From Roseateles toxinivorans (GTDB taxonomy: Bacteria > Pseudomonadota > Gammaproteobacteria > Burkholderiales > Burkholderiaceae_C), in contig CAMDHE010000026.1 of NCBI GenBank assembly GCA_945898095.1, forward strand, positions 1 through 44,316: a stretch of DNA of 44,316 nucleotides, given 5' to 3'. Below are positions 28,072-40,998 of the stretch, in pieces (position 1 is the first letter of the stretch; each line of letters starts with the position of its first letter). The notes below the pieces were generated by a model, which saw nothing but the letters and a program-made list of their open reading frames with translations, did not search any database and was not told where the DNA came from. Position numbers and translations under genes: made by a program.

Positions 28072-29064
28072 ATGAATTTTTCTTCGCATATTGCCATCAT
28101 CGGTGCCGGCATGGCCGGACTGTCCTGCGCCGGCGCGCTGCAGGAGGCTGGCTACCAGGTCACCTTGTTCGAGAAAAGTCGCGGGCCTTCGGGCCGCATG
28201 AGCACGCGCACAGGCGCGGGCTGGCAATGCGACCATGGCGCCCAATATTTCACGGCGCGCAGTCCGGAATTCCGGGCAGAAGTCAGCCGCTGGGAGGCCG
28301 CCGGTGTGGCCGCCATCTGGTCGCCGCGGCTGCAGGTTCTGGCAGGCGAGCAGGCGCATCAAAGGGATGCGGAACTCTTGCGCTTCGTCGGCCTGCCCAG
28401 GATGACTGCGCCGGGCCGCTGGCTCGCAGCTTCATTGAGCGTCGAGGCGGGGCACAGCGTCAAGCAAATTCGGCGCTCGGCCGAAGGCTGGCAGCTCGAA
28501 ACAGTCGAAGCCGGTTGGCTCGCCAAGCCGTTCGACAGCGTGCTGCTGGCCGTCCCCTCGCCACAGGCTGGGCCGCTGCTGGCGCCGCTGGCGCCGGAAA
28601 TGGCCGCACTGGCCTTGGGCGCAAGGATGCGAGGCTGCTGGGCGCTGATGCTGCAATTCGCCGCGCCGCTGGGCTTGCCATTCGACGCAGCTTTCGTCAA
28701 CCAGGGCCGGTTGCGCTGGATTGCCCGCGACAACAGCAAACCGGGCCGCCAAGGGCCGGAGACCTGGCTGCTGCATGCCACCGCCGAGTGGAGCGAAGCC
28801 AGGCTTGAGGACAATGCCAAGGATGTCGAGGCCGAGCTGCTCGAGGCATTCAGGCAGGCTTGCACGCCAATCGACATCCCGCCGCCGCAGGACAGCAGCA
28901 CCCATCGTTGGCGTTATGCCGACAGCTTCCCGGCCTTGACGCAGGGCTGCGTCTGGGACAAGGCCATGGGACTGGGCCTATGCGGCGACTGGTTGAACGG
29001 CGGCAAAGTCGAAGGTGCCTGGCTCAGCGGCAGGCAGCTTGCGGCTCGCTTGATGCACTCGTAA
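28072..29064 (+). CDS. FAD-dependent NAD(P)-binding oxidoreductase (renalase-like amine oxidase family)
   Basis: A 330-aa flavoprotein. The N-terminal dinucleotide-binding motif is IAIIGAGMAGLSCAGALQEA, then VTLFEKSRGPSGRMSTR and DHGAQYFTAR, typical of the renalase-like subfamily. The C-terminus GLGLCGDWLNGGKVEGAWLS is the second FAD-contact motif. The bacterial members oxidise misformed dihydronicotinamides or are uncharacterised (family knowledge). The ATG at 28072 begins MNFSSHIAIIGAG; a longer open frame upstream overlaps the divergent Trp-rich gene and is not used. Confidence 0.9.
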   Translation: MNFSSHIAIIGAGMAGLSCAGALQEAGYQVTLFEKSRGPSGRMSTRTGAGWQCDHGAQYFTARSPEFRAEVSRWEAAGVAAIWSPRLQVLAGEQAHQRDAELLRFVGLPRMTAPGRWLAASLSVEAGHSVKQIRRSAEGWQLETVEAGWLAKPFDSVLLAVPSPQAGPLLAPLAPEMAALALGARMRGCWALMLQFAAPLGLPFDAAFVNQGRLRWIARDNSKPGRQGPETWLLHATAEWSEARLEDNAKDVEAELLEAFRQACTPIDIPPPQDSSTHRWRYADSFPALTQGCVWDKAMGLGLCGDWLNGGKVEGAWLSGRQLAARLMHS

Positions 29065-29126
29065 GCGCGGATTGAACGATTCTCGCGAGCGCTTAAACTC
29101 GGCGCGAATATCAATGGGTTCCGGAC

Positions 29127-30164
29127 ATGAAGATCAAGACAAGCATTCGCGCTGGAGCACGCATTCCGCAAAAAGCAACCTTGGGCATGGTCGCTGCCGC
29201 CGCCGGCGTTTCGCCGAGCACGGTGTCGCGTATTCTGAACGGCACCGCCGTCGTCAGCCCGGAAAAGCGCGCTGAGGTCGACAAGGCGATCGCCGAACTC
29301 GGCTTCATCCCGAATCCGGTGGCACGCGGACTGGCCGGTGGGCGCACGCTCAGCGTGGGCGTCATTACCCAGTCGATCGACAGCCCCTTTTATGGGGGTG
29401 CCTTGAGCGGTATCGAAGATGTACTCGGGATGGCGGGCTACAGCCCGCTGTTCGTCAGCGGACATTGGGATGCCGCCGAGGAAGCCCGCTGCATCAATGT
29501 GCTGCGCTCGCGCTGCGTCGACGGCATCATCGTTCTGACCGGGCGGCTCAGCGATCAGGCCTTGCGGGCCTGCGCCAAGACCTTGCCCGTCGTCGTCACC
29601 GGCCGCAATCTCAAGGCGCCCGGGCTTTTCTCGTTGAATTTTGACAATTTTGAAGGCGCAAGGCTGGCAACCCAACATCTGCTGGACCTGGGCCACCAGC
29701 GCATCGCCTTCATCACCGGCGAGCCAGGTCATCCTGATGCGGATGAGCGACTGCGTGGCTACCGCACGGCGATCGAGTCCGCTGCGATTGCATTCGATCC
29801 GGCGCTGGTCGTGCCAGGCCAGTACCACGAGGCCAGTGGCATGAAAGCAGTCGAAAGTCTGCTACAGAGTGGTGCAAGCTTTACCGCGATTTTCGCCGCC
29901 AACGACCAGATGGCCTTCGGCGCAGCGCTGGCGCTCGACCGCCATGGCCTGCATGTTCCCGTCGACGTCTCGCTGGTCGGTTTCGATGACCTGGCTGCAG
30001 CCGCTTATTCGATCCCGCCACTGAGCACCATTCACCAGCCATCGGTCGAGCTTGGCAGGCTCGCCGCATCAGCCATGCTGCAATTACTCGTTGGCAAGAA
30101 GCCGACCATCGCCATGCCGGTACCGAGTCTGGTGGCAAGGTCCTCCAGCCGCGCGCTGGCCTGA
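29127..30164 (+). CDS. LacI-family transcriptional regulator of the beta-glucan locus
   Basis: A 345-aa repressor. The DNA-binding helix-turn-helix and hinge helix occupy about 18-70 (TLGMVAAAAGVSPSTVSRIL, then NPVARGLAGGRT). The periplasmic-binding-protein-like sensor domain runs from about 75 to the end (VGVITQSIDSPFYGGALSGI, GHQRIAFITGEPGHPDADER, FAANDQMAFGAALALDRHG, LVGFDDLAAA). It probably binds TGAAAGCGCTTTCA, present at both divergent arms of the locus, and releases it with a glucoside inducer. TTGAAC (29072-29077) and TAAACT (29094-29099) at 16-bp spacing may be its promoter; no copy of the palindrome lies there, so strong autorepression is not expected. Confidence 0.92.
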   Translation: MKIKTSIRAGARIPQKATLGMVAAAAGVSPSTVSRILNGTAVVSPEKRAEVDKAIAELGFIPNPVARGLAGGRTLSVGVITQSIDSPFYGGALSGIEDVLGMAGYSPLFVSGHWDAAEEARCINVLRSRCVDGIIVLTGRLSDQALRACAKTLPVVVTGRNLKAPGLFSLNFDNFEGARLATQHLLDLGHQRIAFITGEPGHPDADERLRGYRTAIESAAIAFDPALVVPGQYHEASGMKAVESLLQSGASFTAIFAANDQMAFGAALALDRHGLHVPVDVSLVGFDDLAAAAYSIPPLSTIHQPSVELGRLAASAMLQLLVGKKPTIAMPVPSLVARSSSRALA

Positions 30165-30211
30165 GTTGATTCGGTCCGGCTTTTCTGCCGGATCTCAGCG
30201 ATTACCCTTGA

Positions 30212-30240
30212 TTGACATTCAGGCCTGCCGCCAATACATT
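30212..30240 (+). promoter_or_regulatory. Promoter of the glucan ABC-transporter operon
   Basis: TTGACA (30212-30217) and TACATT (30235-30240) are separated by exactly 17 bp. The repressor palindrome starts one base later, covering the transcription start, which explains how repression would work. Confidence 0.7.
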
Positions 30241-30241
30241 A

Positions 30242-30278
30242 TGAAAGCGCTTTCATAAAATAGATGACAGCGCTTTCA
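30242..30278. promoter_or_regulatory. Double LacI-type operator
   Basis: The perfect palindrome TGAAAGCGCTTTCA (30242-30255) is followed by a second copy with one change, TGACAGCGCTTTCA (30265-30278). The centres are 23 bp apart, about two helical turns. The central CG and symmetric arms are typical of LacI-family operators. The pair lies between the promoter and the binding-protein gene. Confidence 0.8.
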
Positions 30279-30333
30279 ATCAAGAACTGACTGGCAGCCA
30301 TCCCGGGCCGCCGGAGTTCGCAGCGGGGGCGGG

Positions 30334-31605
30334 ATGCGGGATCTGGGAATATCGACTGTGCATCGATCGGCTTGGCGCTTGGGCCTGGCGGCTTTGTTGT
30401 GCCTGCCTTGCGCCCACGCGCAGCAGACCTTGACTGTCGCTGCATTCCCGGCTGTGGACGAGATCATCAAGGCCGCCATTCCCGCCTGGAAGAAGTTGCA
30501 CCCGACGGTTGACATCAAGGTCATCAGCCGCCAATTCAATGACCACCACACGGCGATGACAACCGCGCTATCGACATCGGTCTATCTGCCCGATGTGATG
30601 GCGCTGGAGGTCGGCTATGTCGGCCGTTTCGCTCAAGGTGGTGGCCTTGAAGATCTGTCGCGCGAACCCTATGGCATCGGTAAATTCGCCTCGCGCTATG
30701 TGCCCTATGCCTACCAGCAGGGCAGCAATCGCGCCGGTGCGGTGCTCGCTGCCCCGACCGACATCGGACCCGGCACCCTGCTCTACCGCACCGACATCCT
30801 GGCAAGGGCCGGCGTCACCGAGACCGAGTTGACCGCCTCATGGGAAAGCTATGTCGCGTCAGGCATCAAGATCAAGGCCAGCACCGGTGCCTATTTGATG
30901 GCCCATGCCCGCGACATCAAGGACATCGCGATCCGCACCGGCATCCAACCGGGCGAAGGGCTTTATTTCGACAAACAATCTCGAGTGCTGGTGAATTCGC
31001 CACGCTTTTTGCGCGCCTTCGAACTGGCAAGGCAGGTGCGGCAGAACCGGCTCGACGCCAAGGTCTCGCCCTGGTCAACCGAATGGACTGAAGGCTTCAA
31101 GCGCGGCACGCTGGCCACGCAGATGTCGGGGTCATGGCTGGCCGGCCACTTGAACAATTGGCTGGCGCCGGCGACCAAAGGGCTGTGGCGGGCCGCGCAA
31201 TTGCCTGAAGGCTCCTGGGCTGCCTATGGCGGCACCTTCTTGTCGATCCCGCGCAACTCGGCGCCAGGCCGGAAATTGCTCGCCTGGGAGTTGATCCAGA
31301 TGTTGACGCTGGACCGCAAGATGCAACTGGCAGCATTCAAGTCGCAGGATGCCTTCCCGGCCCTGCTGGCGGCACAGGATGATGAATTTTTCGAGCAGCC
31401 GATCGCCTTCCTGGGCGACAAGCCAGCGCGATTGCTATGGCGCGAAGCCAGCCAGCACATCACCGCGGTCGATGTGCACAAGCAGGACTCGTTCGCTGCC
31501 GAGGTCATCGACACCGAACTCGACAAGGTGCTCGACCTGGGCAAGGACATCAAGACCGCGCTCGCCGATGCGCAGCGCCTGCTCGAAAAGCGCGCCAAGC
31601 GCTGA
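30334..31605 (+). CDS. ABC transporter sugar-binding protein
   Basis: A 423-aa periplasmic solute-binding protein of the carbohydrate family (SBP_bac_1). A signal peptide ends at Ala29 (LPCAHA before QQ). The mature protein starts LTVAAFPAVDEIIKAAIPAW, with AMTTALSTSVYLPDVMALEV, GTLLYRTDILARAG and WTEGFKRGTLATQMSGSWLA as family landmarks. It delivers an oligosaccharide, inferred to be a beta-glucoside, to the two permeases that follow. GGGGGCGGG precedes the ATG. It is the first gene of a six-gene operon repressed from the double operator. Confidence 0.9.
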   Translation: MRDLGISTVHRSAWRLGLAALLCLPCAHAQQTLTVAAFPAVDEIIKAAIPAWKKLHPTVDIKVISRQFNDHHTAMTTALSTSVYLPDVMALEVGYVGRFAQGGGLEDLSREPYGIGKFASRYVPYAYQQGSNRAGAVLAAPTDIGPGTLLYRTDILARAGVTETELTASWESYVASGIKIKASTGAYLMAHARDIKDIAIRTGIQPGEGLYFDKQSRVLVNSPRFLRAFELARQVRQNRLDAKVSPWSTEWTEGFKRGTLATQMSGSWLAGHLNNWLAPATKGLWRAAQLPEGSWAAYGGTFLSIPRNSAPGRKLLAWELIQMLTLDRKMQLAAFKSQDAFPALLAAQDDEFFEQPIAFLGDKPARLLWREASQHITAVDVHKQDSFAAEVIDTELDKVLDLGKDIKTALADAQRLLEKRAKR

Positions 31606-31622
31606 ACCAAACCAGCCACAAG

Positions 31623-32552
31623 ATGAAGTTACCCGACGCATTGCGCCTCTCACCCCGCTGGGCACCTTATGCCTTGCTGAGCCCGTTCATCGGGCTGTTT
31701 CTGGTATTCGGTCTTTTCCCGCTGCTGTTTTCGCTCTTCCTTGCCTTCCAGACCTGGGAGCCGACGAGCGGATTGGAGACGATGAAATTCGTCGGCCTGG
31801 GCAATTTCAGCTTTGCGCTGGAGGACGAATGGTTCTGGAAATCATTGGGTAATACCGCCTGGTTGGCCATCGCTTCGGGCCTGCCTCAGCATCTGATCGG
31901 CATTCCGCTGGCCGTCTTTATCCACAACAAGTTCCAGCGTCTACGCAATGGCGTGATCGGCGCCTATTTCCTGCCTTACATCACTTCGACAGTGGCGATC
32001 GCGATCATGTTCAGCGCGCTGTTTTCCACCGATTTCGGCATCATCAACCTGGGCCTGGGCGCAATCGCCAAGTTGCCCATGCTGGGCTCCTTGCTGCCTG
32101 CCGAGCCGATCGACTGGCTCGGACGTCCCGAGAATATCAAGCCAGCGCTGGCGATGATCGTGTTCTGGCGCTATGTCGGTTTCAACGTCGTGCTCTACCT
32201 GGCCGCGCTGCAGACGATCCCGGCCGATCTTTACGAAGCCGCGCGAATGGACGGCGCCGGTCGCTGGCAGCAATTCTGGTTCATCACCTTGCCGAGCCTG
32301 AAGCCGATGATCTATTTCGGCGTCACGCTGAGCGTGATCGGAGGTCTGCAGTTGTTCGAGGAGCCCTTCATCCTCACTGGCGGGCGTGGCGGCTCGGACC
32401 AGTCGGGCATGACGACGGCGATCTACCTCTATCGCATGGCCTTCGACTTCAATGATTTCGGTGCCGCCAGCGCAATGTCCTGGCTGCTGTTTTTGCTGGT
32501 CGCGCTGCTGACCTGGCTGACCAACCGCGCTTTCCGCCAGCGTTCAGCCTGA
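31623..32552 (+). CDS. Sugar ABC transporter permease 1 (MalF type)
   Basis: A 309-aa inner-membrane permease with six predicted helices and a first helix YALLSPFIGLFLVFGLFPLL. The cytoplasmic EAA loop reads EAARMDGAGRWQQFWFITLP, which contacts the ATPase. LTGGRGGSDQSGMTTAIYLY is typical of oligosaccharide permeases of this family. The ATG at 31623 follows the binding-protein stop by 17 bp; a longer open frame upstream overlaps that gene and is rejected. Confidence 0.92.
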   Translation: MKLPDALRLSPRWAPYALLSPFIGLFLVFGLFPLLFSLFLAFQTWEPTSGLETMKFVGLGNFSFALEDEWFWKSLGNTAWLAIASGLPQHLIGIPLAVFIHNKFQRLRNGVIGAYFLPYITSTVAIAIMFSALFSTDFGIINLGLGAIAKLPMLGSLLPAEPIDWLGRPENIKPALAMIVFWRYVGFNVVLYLAALQTIPADLYEAARMDGAGRWQQFWFITLPSLKPMIYFGVTLSVIGGLQLFEEPFILTGGRGGSDQSGMTTAIYLYRMAFDFNDFGAASAMSWLLFLLVALLTWLTNRAFRQRSA

Positions 32553-32559
32553 GGCCGCG

Positions 32560-33390
32560 ATGAAAAAAAGTACCGGACAGCTGAGTCATTGGGCCGCCTA
32601 CTGCATGGTTGGCATCGGCGCGCTGGTGATGCTGGCGCCGTTCTATTTCATGTTCGTTTTCGCGACCCATTCGCGCACCGAAATCTTCAGTCTGCCGCCG
32701 CCGCTGTTCTTCGGCGATGACTTTCTGGCCAACTTGCAGATCCTGACCTCGCGCCTGCCCTTCTGGCGCAACCTCGGCTGGAGTTTCTACGTTGCCCTGG
32801 CATCGACCGCGCTGACGCTGCTGTTCTGCTCGATGGGCGGCTATGCCTTCGCGCTGTTCGACTTCCGCTTCAAGAACATGCTGTTCGGCTTGGTCATGGG
32901 AACGATGTTGCTGCCTTCCTTCATGAACATGATCCCGACCTTCATGATCATGGACATTCTGGGCTGGATCGACCAACCCCGCGCGCTCTATATCCCCGGC
33001 GCCGCCAGTGCCTTCGGCATTTTCCTGATGCGGCAATTCGTCCTGGCATCGGTTCCCAAGGAACTGGTCGAGGCGGCGCGCATGGACGGTTGCAATGAGC
33101 TGGCCATTTACTGGCGCATCGTGCTGCCGCTGCTCAAGCCTGCACTTGGCACGCTCGGATTGATCACCTTCATCGCCTCATGGAACAACTTTATCGGGCC
33201 GCTGATCGTGATGCGTTCGCCCGATATGTACACCTTGCCGTTGGCTCTGCGCAGTCTGCAAAGTCCGGTCGACACCGAATGGGGCGCCTTGATGGCAGGC
33301 TCGGCCATCGCCACCATACCGCTGCTGATTCTGTTCGCCCTGTCATCGCGACAGCTGATTTCCGGCCTGACGGCAGGCGCCGTCAAGTAA
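32560..33390 (+). CDS. Sugar ABC transporter permease 2 (MalG type)
   Basis: A 276-aa permease with six predicted helices starting MKKSTGQLSHWAAYCMVGIG. The EAA loop is EAARMDGCNELAIYWRIVLP, and the C-terminal part FIASWNNFIGPLIVMRSPDM and TLPLALRSLQ matches MalG-type partners. It begins 7 bp after permease 1 and forms the transmembrane dimer with it. Confidence 0.93.
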   Translation: MKKSTGQLSHWAAYCMVGIGALVMLAPFYFMFVFATHSRTEIFSLPPPLFFGDDFLANLQILTSRLPFWRNLGWSFYVALASTALTLLFCSMGGYAFALFDFRFKNMLFGLVMGTMLLPSFMNMIPTFMIMDILGWIDQPRALYIPGAASAFGIFLMRQFVLASVPKELVEAARMDGCNELAIYWRIVLPLLKPALGTLGLITFIASWNNFIGPLIVMRSPDMYTLPLALRSLQSPVDTEWGALMAGSAIATIPLLILFALSSRQLISGLTAGAVK

Positions 33391-33423
33391 GCGCCTGCCC
33401 AACTGATCATTCATTTTCACCTC

Positions 33424-34797
33424 ATGACCAAAACATCGCCTGAATTTCCAGCTCACCAGTTCCCGCCGGACTTCGTCTGGGGCGTGGCGACCAGTTCCTT
33501 CCAGATTGAAGGCGCCACCAACAAAGACGGGCGCGGCGATTCGATCTGGGACAGCTTTTGCCGTCTGCCTGGCGTCATCGCTGATGGCAGCGATGGCAGC
33601 ATCGCCTGCGATCATTACCACCGGCTGGATGAGGACCTGGACCTGATCGCCAGCCTGGGTGTCAATGCCTACCGTTTTTCGGTCTCCTGGCCACGCGTCC
33701 AACCGAGCGGCAGCGGCGCCTGGAATGAGGCCGGACTGGCCTTCTACGAGCGACTGGTCGACGGACTGCTGGCGCGCGGCATCAAACCCTACCTGACGCT
33801 GAACCACTGGGACTTGCCAGCCGCATTGCAGGCCAGCGGCGGCTGGGCCAATCGCGACACGGTGTACCGCTTTGTCGACTACGCGCTTGGGCTGAACGCA
33901 AGGATCGGCGACCGGGTCGCCTCGATCGCCACCCACAACGAACCCTGGGTGGTGGCCTTTCTCGGCCATGAAAGCGGCATCTTCGCGCCCGGCATAAAAG
34001 ACCGCGCGGTGGCGGCGCAGGTCTCGCACCATCTGCTGCTCAGCCATGGCCTGGCGCTGCAAGCGCTGCGCGCGCAGGGCTGCAAAGCAAGCCTGGGCAT
34101 CGTGCTGAACCTGGCGCCAGTGCAGGCAGCAACGACTTCGGCCGAGGACATTGAACAAGCCCATCTCGAGGACGGGCGCCTGCTGCGCTGGTATATGGAC
34201 CCGTTGTTCAAGGGCTGCTACCCGCAGGATGTACTCGACTTCCTGGGCGAAGATGCGCCGCGGGTCGAGGCCGGCGACATGCAGGAGATCGCGCTGCCGA
34301 TGGACTTTCTTGGCATCAACTATTACTCGCGTTCGGTGGTCAGTGCGGCCGGTCCCTGGGACAACAAGACCAGCGGCCTCGAGCTGACCGACATGGGCTG
34401 GGAGATCTACCCCGAAGGCCTGACCCATTTGCTGCTGCGACTGCACCAGGACTATGCCGTGCCGCCGCTTTACATCACCGAAAACGGCGGAGCTTTCAAG
34501 GATCCTTTGGTCGGTGGACGAGTCAAGGACCAAGACCGCACCGCCTATATCGCCGCGCATATCGGGGCTGTCGGCGCTGCCATGCGGCAAGGAGTGCCGA
34601 TGCGTGGCTATATGGTCTGGAGCCTGCTCGACAACTTCGAATGGGCCTCGGGCTATGAGAAGCGCTTTGGCATCATCCATGTCGATTACGCCACCCAGAT
34701 CCGTACGCCCAAACAGAGCGCGGTCTGGTACCGAGACTTTTTGCGGGCGCAGCAACTGGCCCATGCGCCACTCAACGTCGCGTTGACGGAGGTCTGA
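33424..34797 (+). CDS. GH1 beta-glucosidase
   Basis: A 457-aa family 1 glycoside hydrolase without a signal peptide, so cytoplasmic. FPPDFVWGVATSSFQIEGAT is the N-terminal signature. The acid/base Glu173 lies in ATHNEPWV and the nucleophile Glu353 in YITENGGAF; GYMVWSLLDNFEWASGYEKR forms the glucose subsite. It should release glucose from imported beta-linked gluco-oligosaccharides with retention. It sits inside the ABC operon between permease 2 and the ATPase (2 bp before the latter), implying that transport product and enzyme substrate are the same. Confidence 0.95.
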   Translation: MTKTSPEFPAHQFPPDFVWGVATSSFQIEGATNKDGRGDSIWDSFCRLPGVIADGSDGSIACDHYHRLDEDLDLIASLGVNAYRFSVSWPRVQPSGSGAWNEAGLAFYERLVDGLLARGIKPYLTLNHWDLPAALQASGGWANRDTVYRFVDYALGLNARIGDRVASIATHNEPWVVAFLGHESGIFAPGIKDRAVAAQVSHHLLLSHGLALQALRAQGCKASLGIVLNLAPVQAATTSAEDIEQAHLEDGRLLRWYMDPLFKGCYPQDVLDFLGEDAPRVEAGDMQEIALPMDFLGINYYSRSVVSAAGPWDNKTSGLELTDMGWEIYPEGLTHLLLRLHQDYAVPPLYITENGGAFKDPLVGGRVKDQDRTAYIAAHIGAVGAAMRQGVPMRGYMVWSLLDNFEWASGYEKRFGIIHVDYATQIRTPKQSAVWYRDFLRAQQLAHAPLNVALTEV

Positions 34798-34798
34798 G

Positions 34799-35848
34799 AT
34801 GGGTCAGGTATCACTGCGCGGAATCCGCAAGAGCTTTGGCAAGACCGATGTCATCAACGGCATCGATCTCGAGGTGCGCGACGGCGAATTCCTGGTCTTC
34901 GTCGGCCCTTCGGGCTGCGGCAAGTCAACGATGCTGCGCATGATTGCCGGGCTCGAGACGATCAGCAGTGGCGAATTGCAGATCGACGGCCGACGCGCCA
35001 ACGAGCTCAGACCTTCAGATCGCGGCGCAGCGATGGTGTTCCAGACTTACGCGCTCTATCCGCATATGACGGTGGCCGAAAACATGGGTTTTTCTCTGCA
35101 GATGTCGGGCGTCAGCAAGGCCAGTCGGCAATTGCAGGTCGGGCGCATCGCCGAGGTCCTGCATATCACCGAACTGCTTGACCGCTTCCCGAAGGATTTG
35201 TCAGGGGGCCAGCGCCAGCGCGTGGCGATTGGCCGCGCCATCGTCCGAAAACCCAAGGTGTTCCTTTTCGACGAGCCGCTTTCCAACCTCGATGCGGCCT
35301 TGCGCGTGACGATGCGAATCGAGTTGTCGAGGTTGCACAAGGAACTCGGCACGACGATGATTTACGTCACTCATGACCAGGTCGAGGCGATGACCTTGGG
35401 TGACCGCATCGCCGTCTTTCATAAAGGCCAGATTGCCCAGCTCGGTGCACCGATGGACTTGTACAACCGCCCGGCCAACGAGTTCGTCGCCGGTTTTCTG
35501 GGCGCACCCCGAATCAATTTGATCGATTGCCCGAAGCCTGGCGCAGCCGCGCCGCATCAGGCCTTGTGGGAAGCGCTGAAGGCGCCATCCGGCGCTTGCC
35601 GGACAGGCCTGCGACCTGAACATTTGCAACTGGTCCCGGAAGGTACCGGCATTCCAGCCAAGGTCGAACTGGCCGAACATCTGGGCGATGCATCGATCAT
35701 CCACTTGCGAGTCGAAGGTGTCAGCGAGCTTTTGTGTGCCAAGGTCGGTGTTGGCCACAGCCGGATTGCCACCGGTCAGGCAGTCGGCCTGGCGCCAGAT
35801 GCTTCATGGTCGCTGGCCTTTGATGCCGTCACAAGGCTGCTGGCCTGA
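34799..35848 (+). CDS. Sugar ABC transporter ATP-binding protein (MalK/UgpC/MsmX type)
   Basis: A 349-aa ATPase. Walker A is GPSGCGKS at 36-43, the signature LSGGQ at 134-138, Walker B VFLFDEP with Asp158 and Glu159, and the switch His in IYVTHDQVEAM. The last 110 residues form the TOBE-type regulatory domain (GLRPEHLQLVPEG). It energises the two permeases. Its start is one base past the GH1 stop, so translation is coupled. Confidence 0.95.
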   Translation: MGQVSLRGIRKSFGKTDVINGIDLEVRDGEFLVFVGPSGCGKSTMLRMIAGLETISSGELQIDGRRANELRPSDRGAAMVFQTYALYPHMTVAENMGFSLQMSGVSKASRQLQVGRIAEVLHITELLDRFPKDLSGGQRQRVAIGRAIVRKPKVFLFDEPLSNLDAALRVTMRIELSRLHKELGTTMIYVTHDQVEAMTLGDRIAVFHKGQIAQLGAPMDLYNRPANEFVAGFLGAPRINLIDCPKPGAAAPHQALWEALKAPSGACRTGLRPEHLQLVPEGTGIPAKVELAEHLGDASIIHLRVEGVSELLCAKVGVGHSRIATGQAVGLAPDASWSLAFDAVTRLLA

Positions 35849-35851
35849 ACG

Positions 35852-39661
<3,810 letters not shown>

Positions 39662-39666
39662 GCCGG

Positions 39667-40935
39667 TCAAGCGGCCAGCGCAGCGAGCATTGAAGCAGTG
39701 ACCAGCGTGATACCGCTTTCAGTGCGGAAGAAACGCTTCGCATCGGCAACGGGGTCGAAACCGATCACCATGCCGTCAGGGATATAGCAGCGCCGGTCGA
39801 TCACCACCCGGTTCAACTTCACATGGCGACCGACTTGAACTTCGGGCAGCAGCACCGACCATTCAACGCTTGAATAGGAATGGACGCGAACGCCCGAAAA
39901 CAGCACCGAGCGGAACACGCTGCCCGAAATGATGCTGCCACCAGAGATCAGTGATTCGACCGCCATGCCGCGGCGGTCGGCCTCGTTATGGACGAATTTG
40001 GCCGGTGCGAGCTGGGGCTGGTGGGTCCAGATCGGCCAGTCGGTGTCGTACAGATTCAGCTGCGGATCGGTGGCAGTGAGGTCGATATTGGCATCCCAGT
40101 AGGAATCAATCGTGCCCACATCGCGCCAATAGGTTTCCTCGCCAGGCTTGCCGCCAACGCAGCTGAGCTCGAAGGGATGGGCTGCCGCTTGCCCCAGACG
40201 AACTGCGCGCGGAATGATGTCCTTGCCGAAATCATGGGTCGAATCGGGGTCGGCCATGTCACGCGCCAACTCCGCGTAGAGGAATTTGGCGTTGAAGATA
40301 TAGATGCCCATGCTGACCAGCGAGCGGTCGGTGCTGCCTGGCATGCAGGGCGGGTCTGCAGGTTTCTCGACGAAATCGGTGATCTTCCAATGCTCATCGA
40401 CTGCCATCACGCCAAAGCCCTTGGCCTCCTCGCGAGGCACGTCGATGCAGGCCACCGTGCATTCGCGCCCTTTGGCCACATGGTCGGCCAGCATCAGCGC
40501 ATAGTTCATCTTGTAGATATGGTCACCGCCAAGCACTACGACAAACTCGGCGTTGTAGCCGTCGAGAATGTCCTGATTCTGCGACACGGCATCGGCGGTG
40601 CCGCGGTACCAGAACTCCTCGTTCATCCGCTGCTGCGCCGGCAGCAGGTCGACGAACTCGTTCATCTCGTTTTTCAGGAAGGACCAGGCCCGCTGCATAT
40701 GGCGCAGCAGGCTGTGGCTCTTGTACTGGGTGATCACGCCGATGCGCCGAATGCCTGAATTGAGGCAATTCGACATCGCGAAATCGACGATCCGGAACTT
40801 GCCGCCGAAGTAGACGGCGGGTTTGGCCCGGCGGTCGGTCAGATGATGCAAGCGGCTGCCACGCCCTCCGGCCAACACCAGAGCGATGGCTCTTTTCGGC
40901 AGTTCAAGACTCTGGATCAAATGATTGGATTGCAT
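39667..40935 (-). CDS. glgC: Glucose-1-phosphate adenylyltransferase (ADP-glucose pyrophosphorylase)
   Basis: A 422-aa enzyme making ADP-glucose, the controlled step of glycogen synthesis. [20 protein letters not shown] is the nucleotide-binding N-terminus, [39 protein letters not shown] and [18 protein letters not shown] are family signatures, and a left-handed beta-helix domain ends the protein. The ATG at 40935 begins [20 protein letters not shown]; a longer open frame runs into the GH17 terminator. Only 22 bp separate the ATG from that terminator, leaving little space for an independent promoter. Confidence 0.96.
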   Translation of the reverse strand: MQSNHLIQSLELPKRAIALVLAGGRGSRLHHLTDRRAKPAVYFGGKFRIVDFAMSNCLNSGIRRIGVITQYKSHSLLRHMQRAWSFLKNEMNEFVDLLPAQQRMNEEFWYRGTADAVSQNQDILDGYNAEFVVVLGGDHIYKMNYALMLADHVAKGRECTVACIDVPREEAKGFGVMAVDEHWKITDFVEKPADPPCMPGSTDRSLVSMGIYIFNAKFLYAELARDMADPDSTHDFGKDIIPRAVRLGQAAAHPFELSCVGGKPGEETYWRDVGTIDSYWDANIDLTATDPQLNLYDTDWPIWTHQPQLAPAKFVHNEADRRGMAVESLISGGSIISGSVFRSVLFSGVRVHSYSSVEWSVLLPEVQVGRHVKLNRVVIDRRCYIPDGMVIGFDPVADAKRFFRTESGITLVTASMLAALAA

Positions 40936-40957
40936 CTTGCCGACCGGGCTGCGGAGT

Positions 40958-40990
40958 AAAAAACGCCCGCCGGCAGCAAACCGCACGGGC
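40958..40990 (-). terminator. Hairpin terminator between GH17 and glgC
   Basis: On the minus strand GCCCG-TG-CGG pairs with CCG-GCGGGC (one small bulge) around a TTTGCTG loop and is followed by G and six T. It lies 8 bp after the GH17 stop and 22 bp before glgC. The imperfect stem may allow read-through into the glycogen genes. Confidence 0.65.
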
Positions 40991-40998
40991 ATCAGAAG

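Noticed and set aside
33343-34764. A 473-codon open frame antisense to the GH1 gene
   Set aside because: The sense strand carries a complete GH1 enzyme with both catalytic Glu residues; the antisense product has no family features and is compositionally a shadow.
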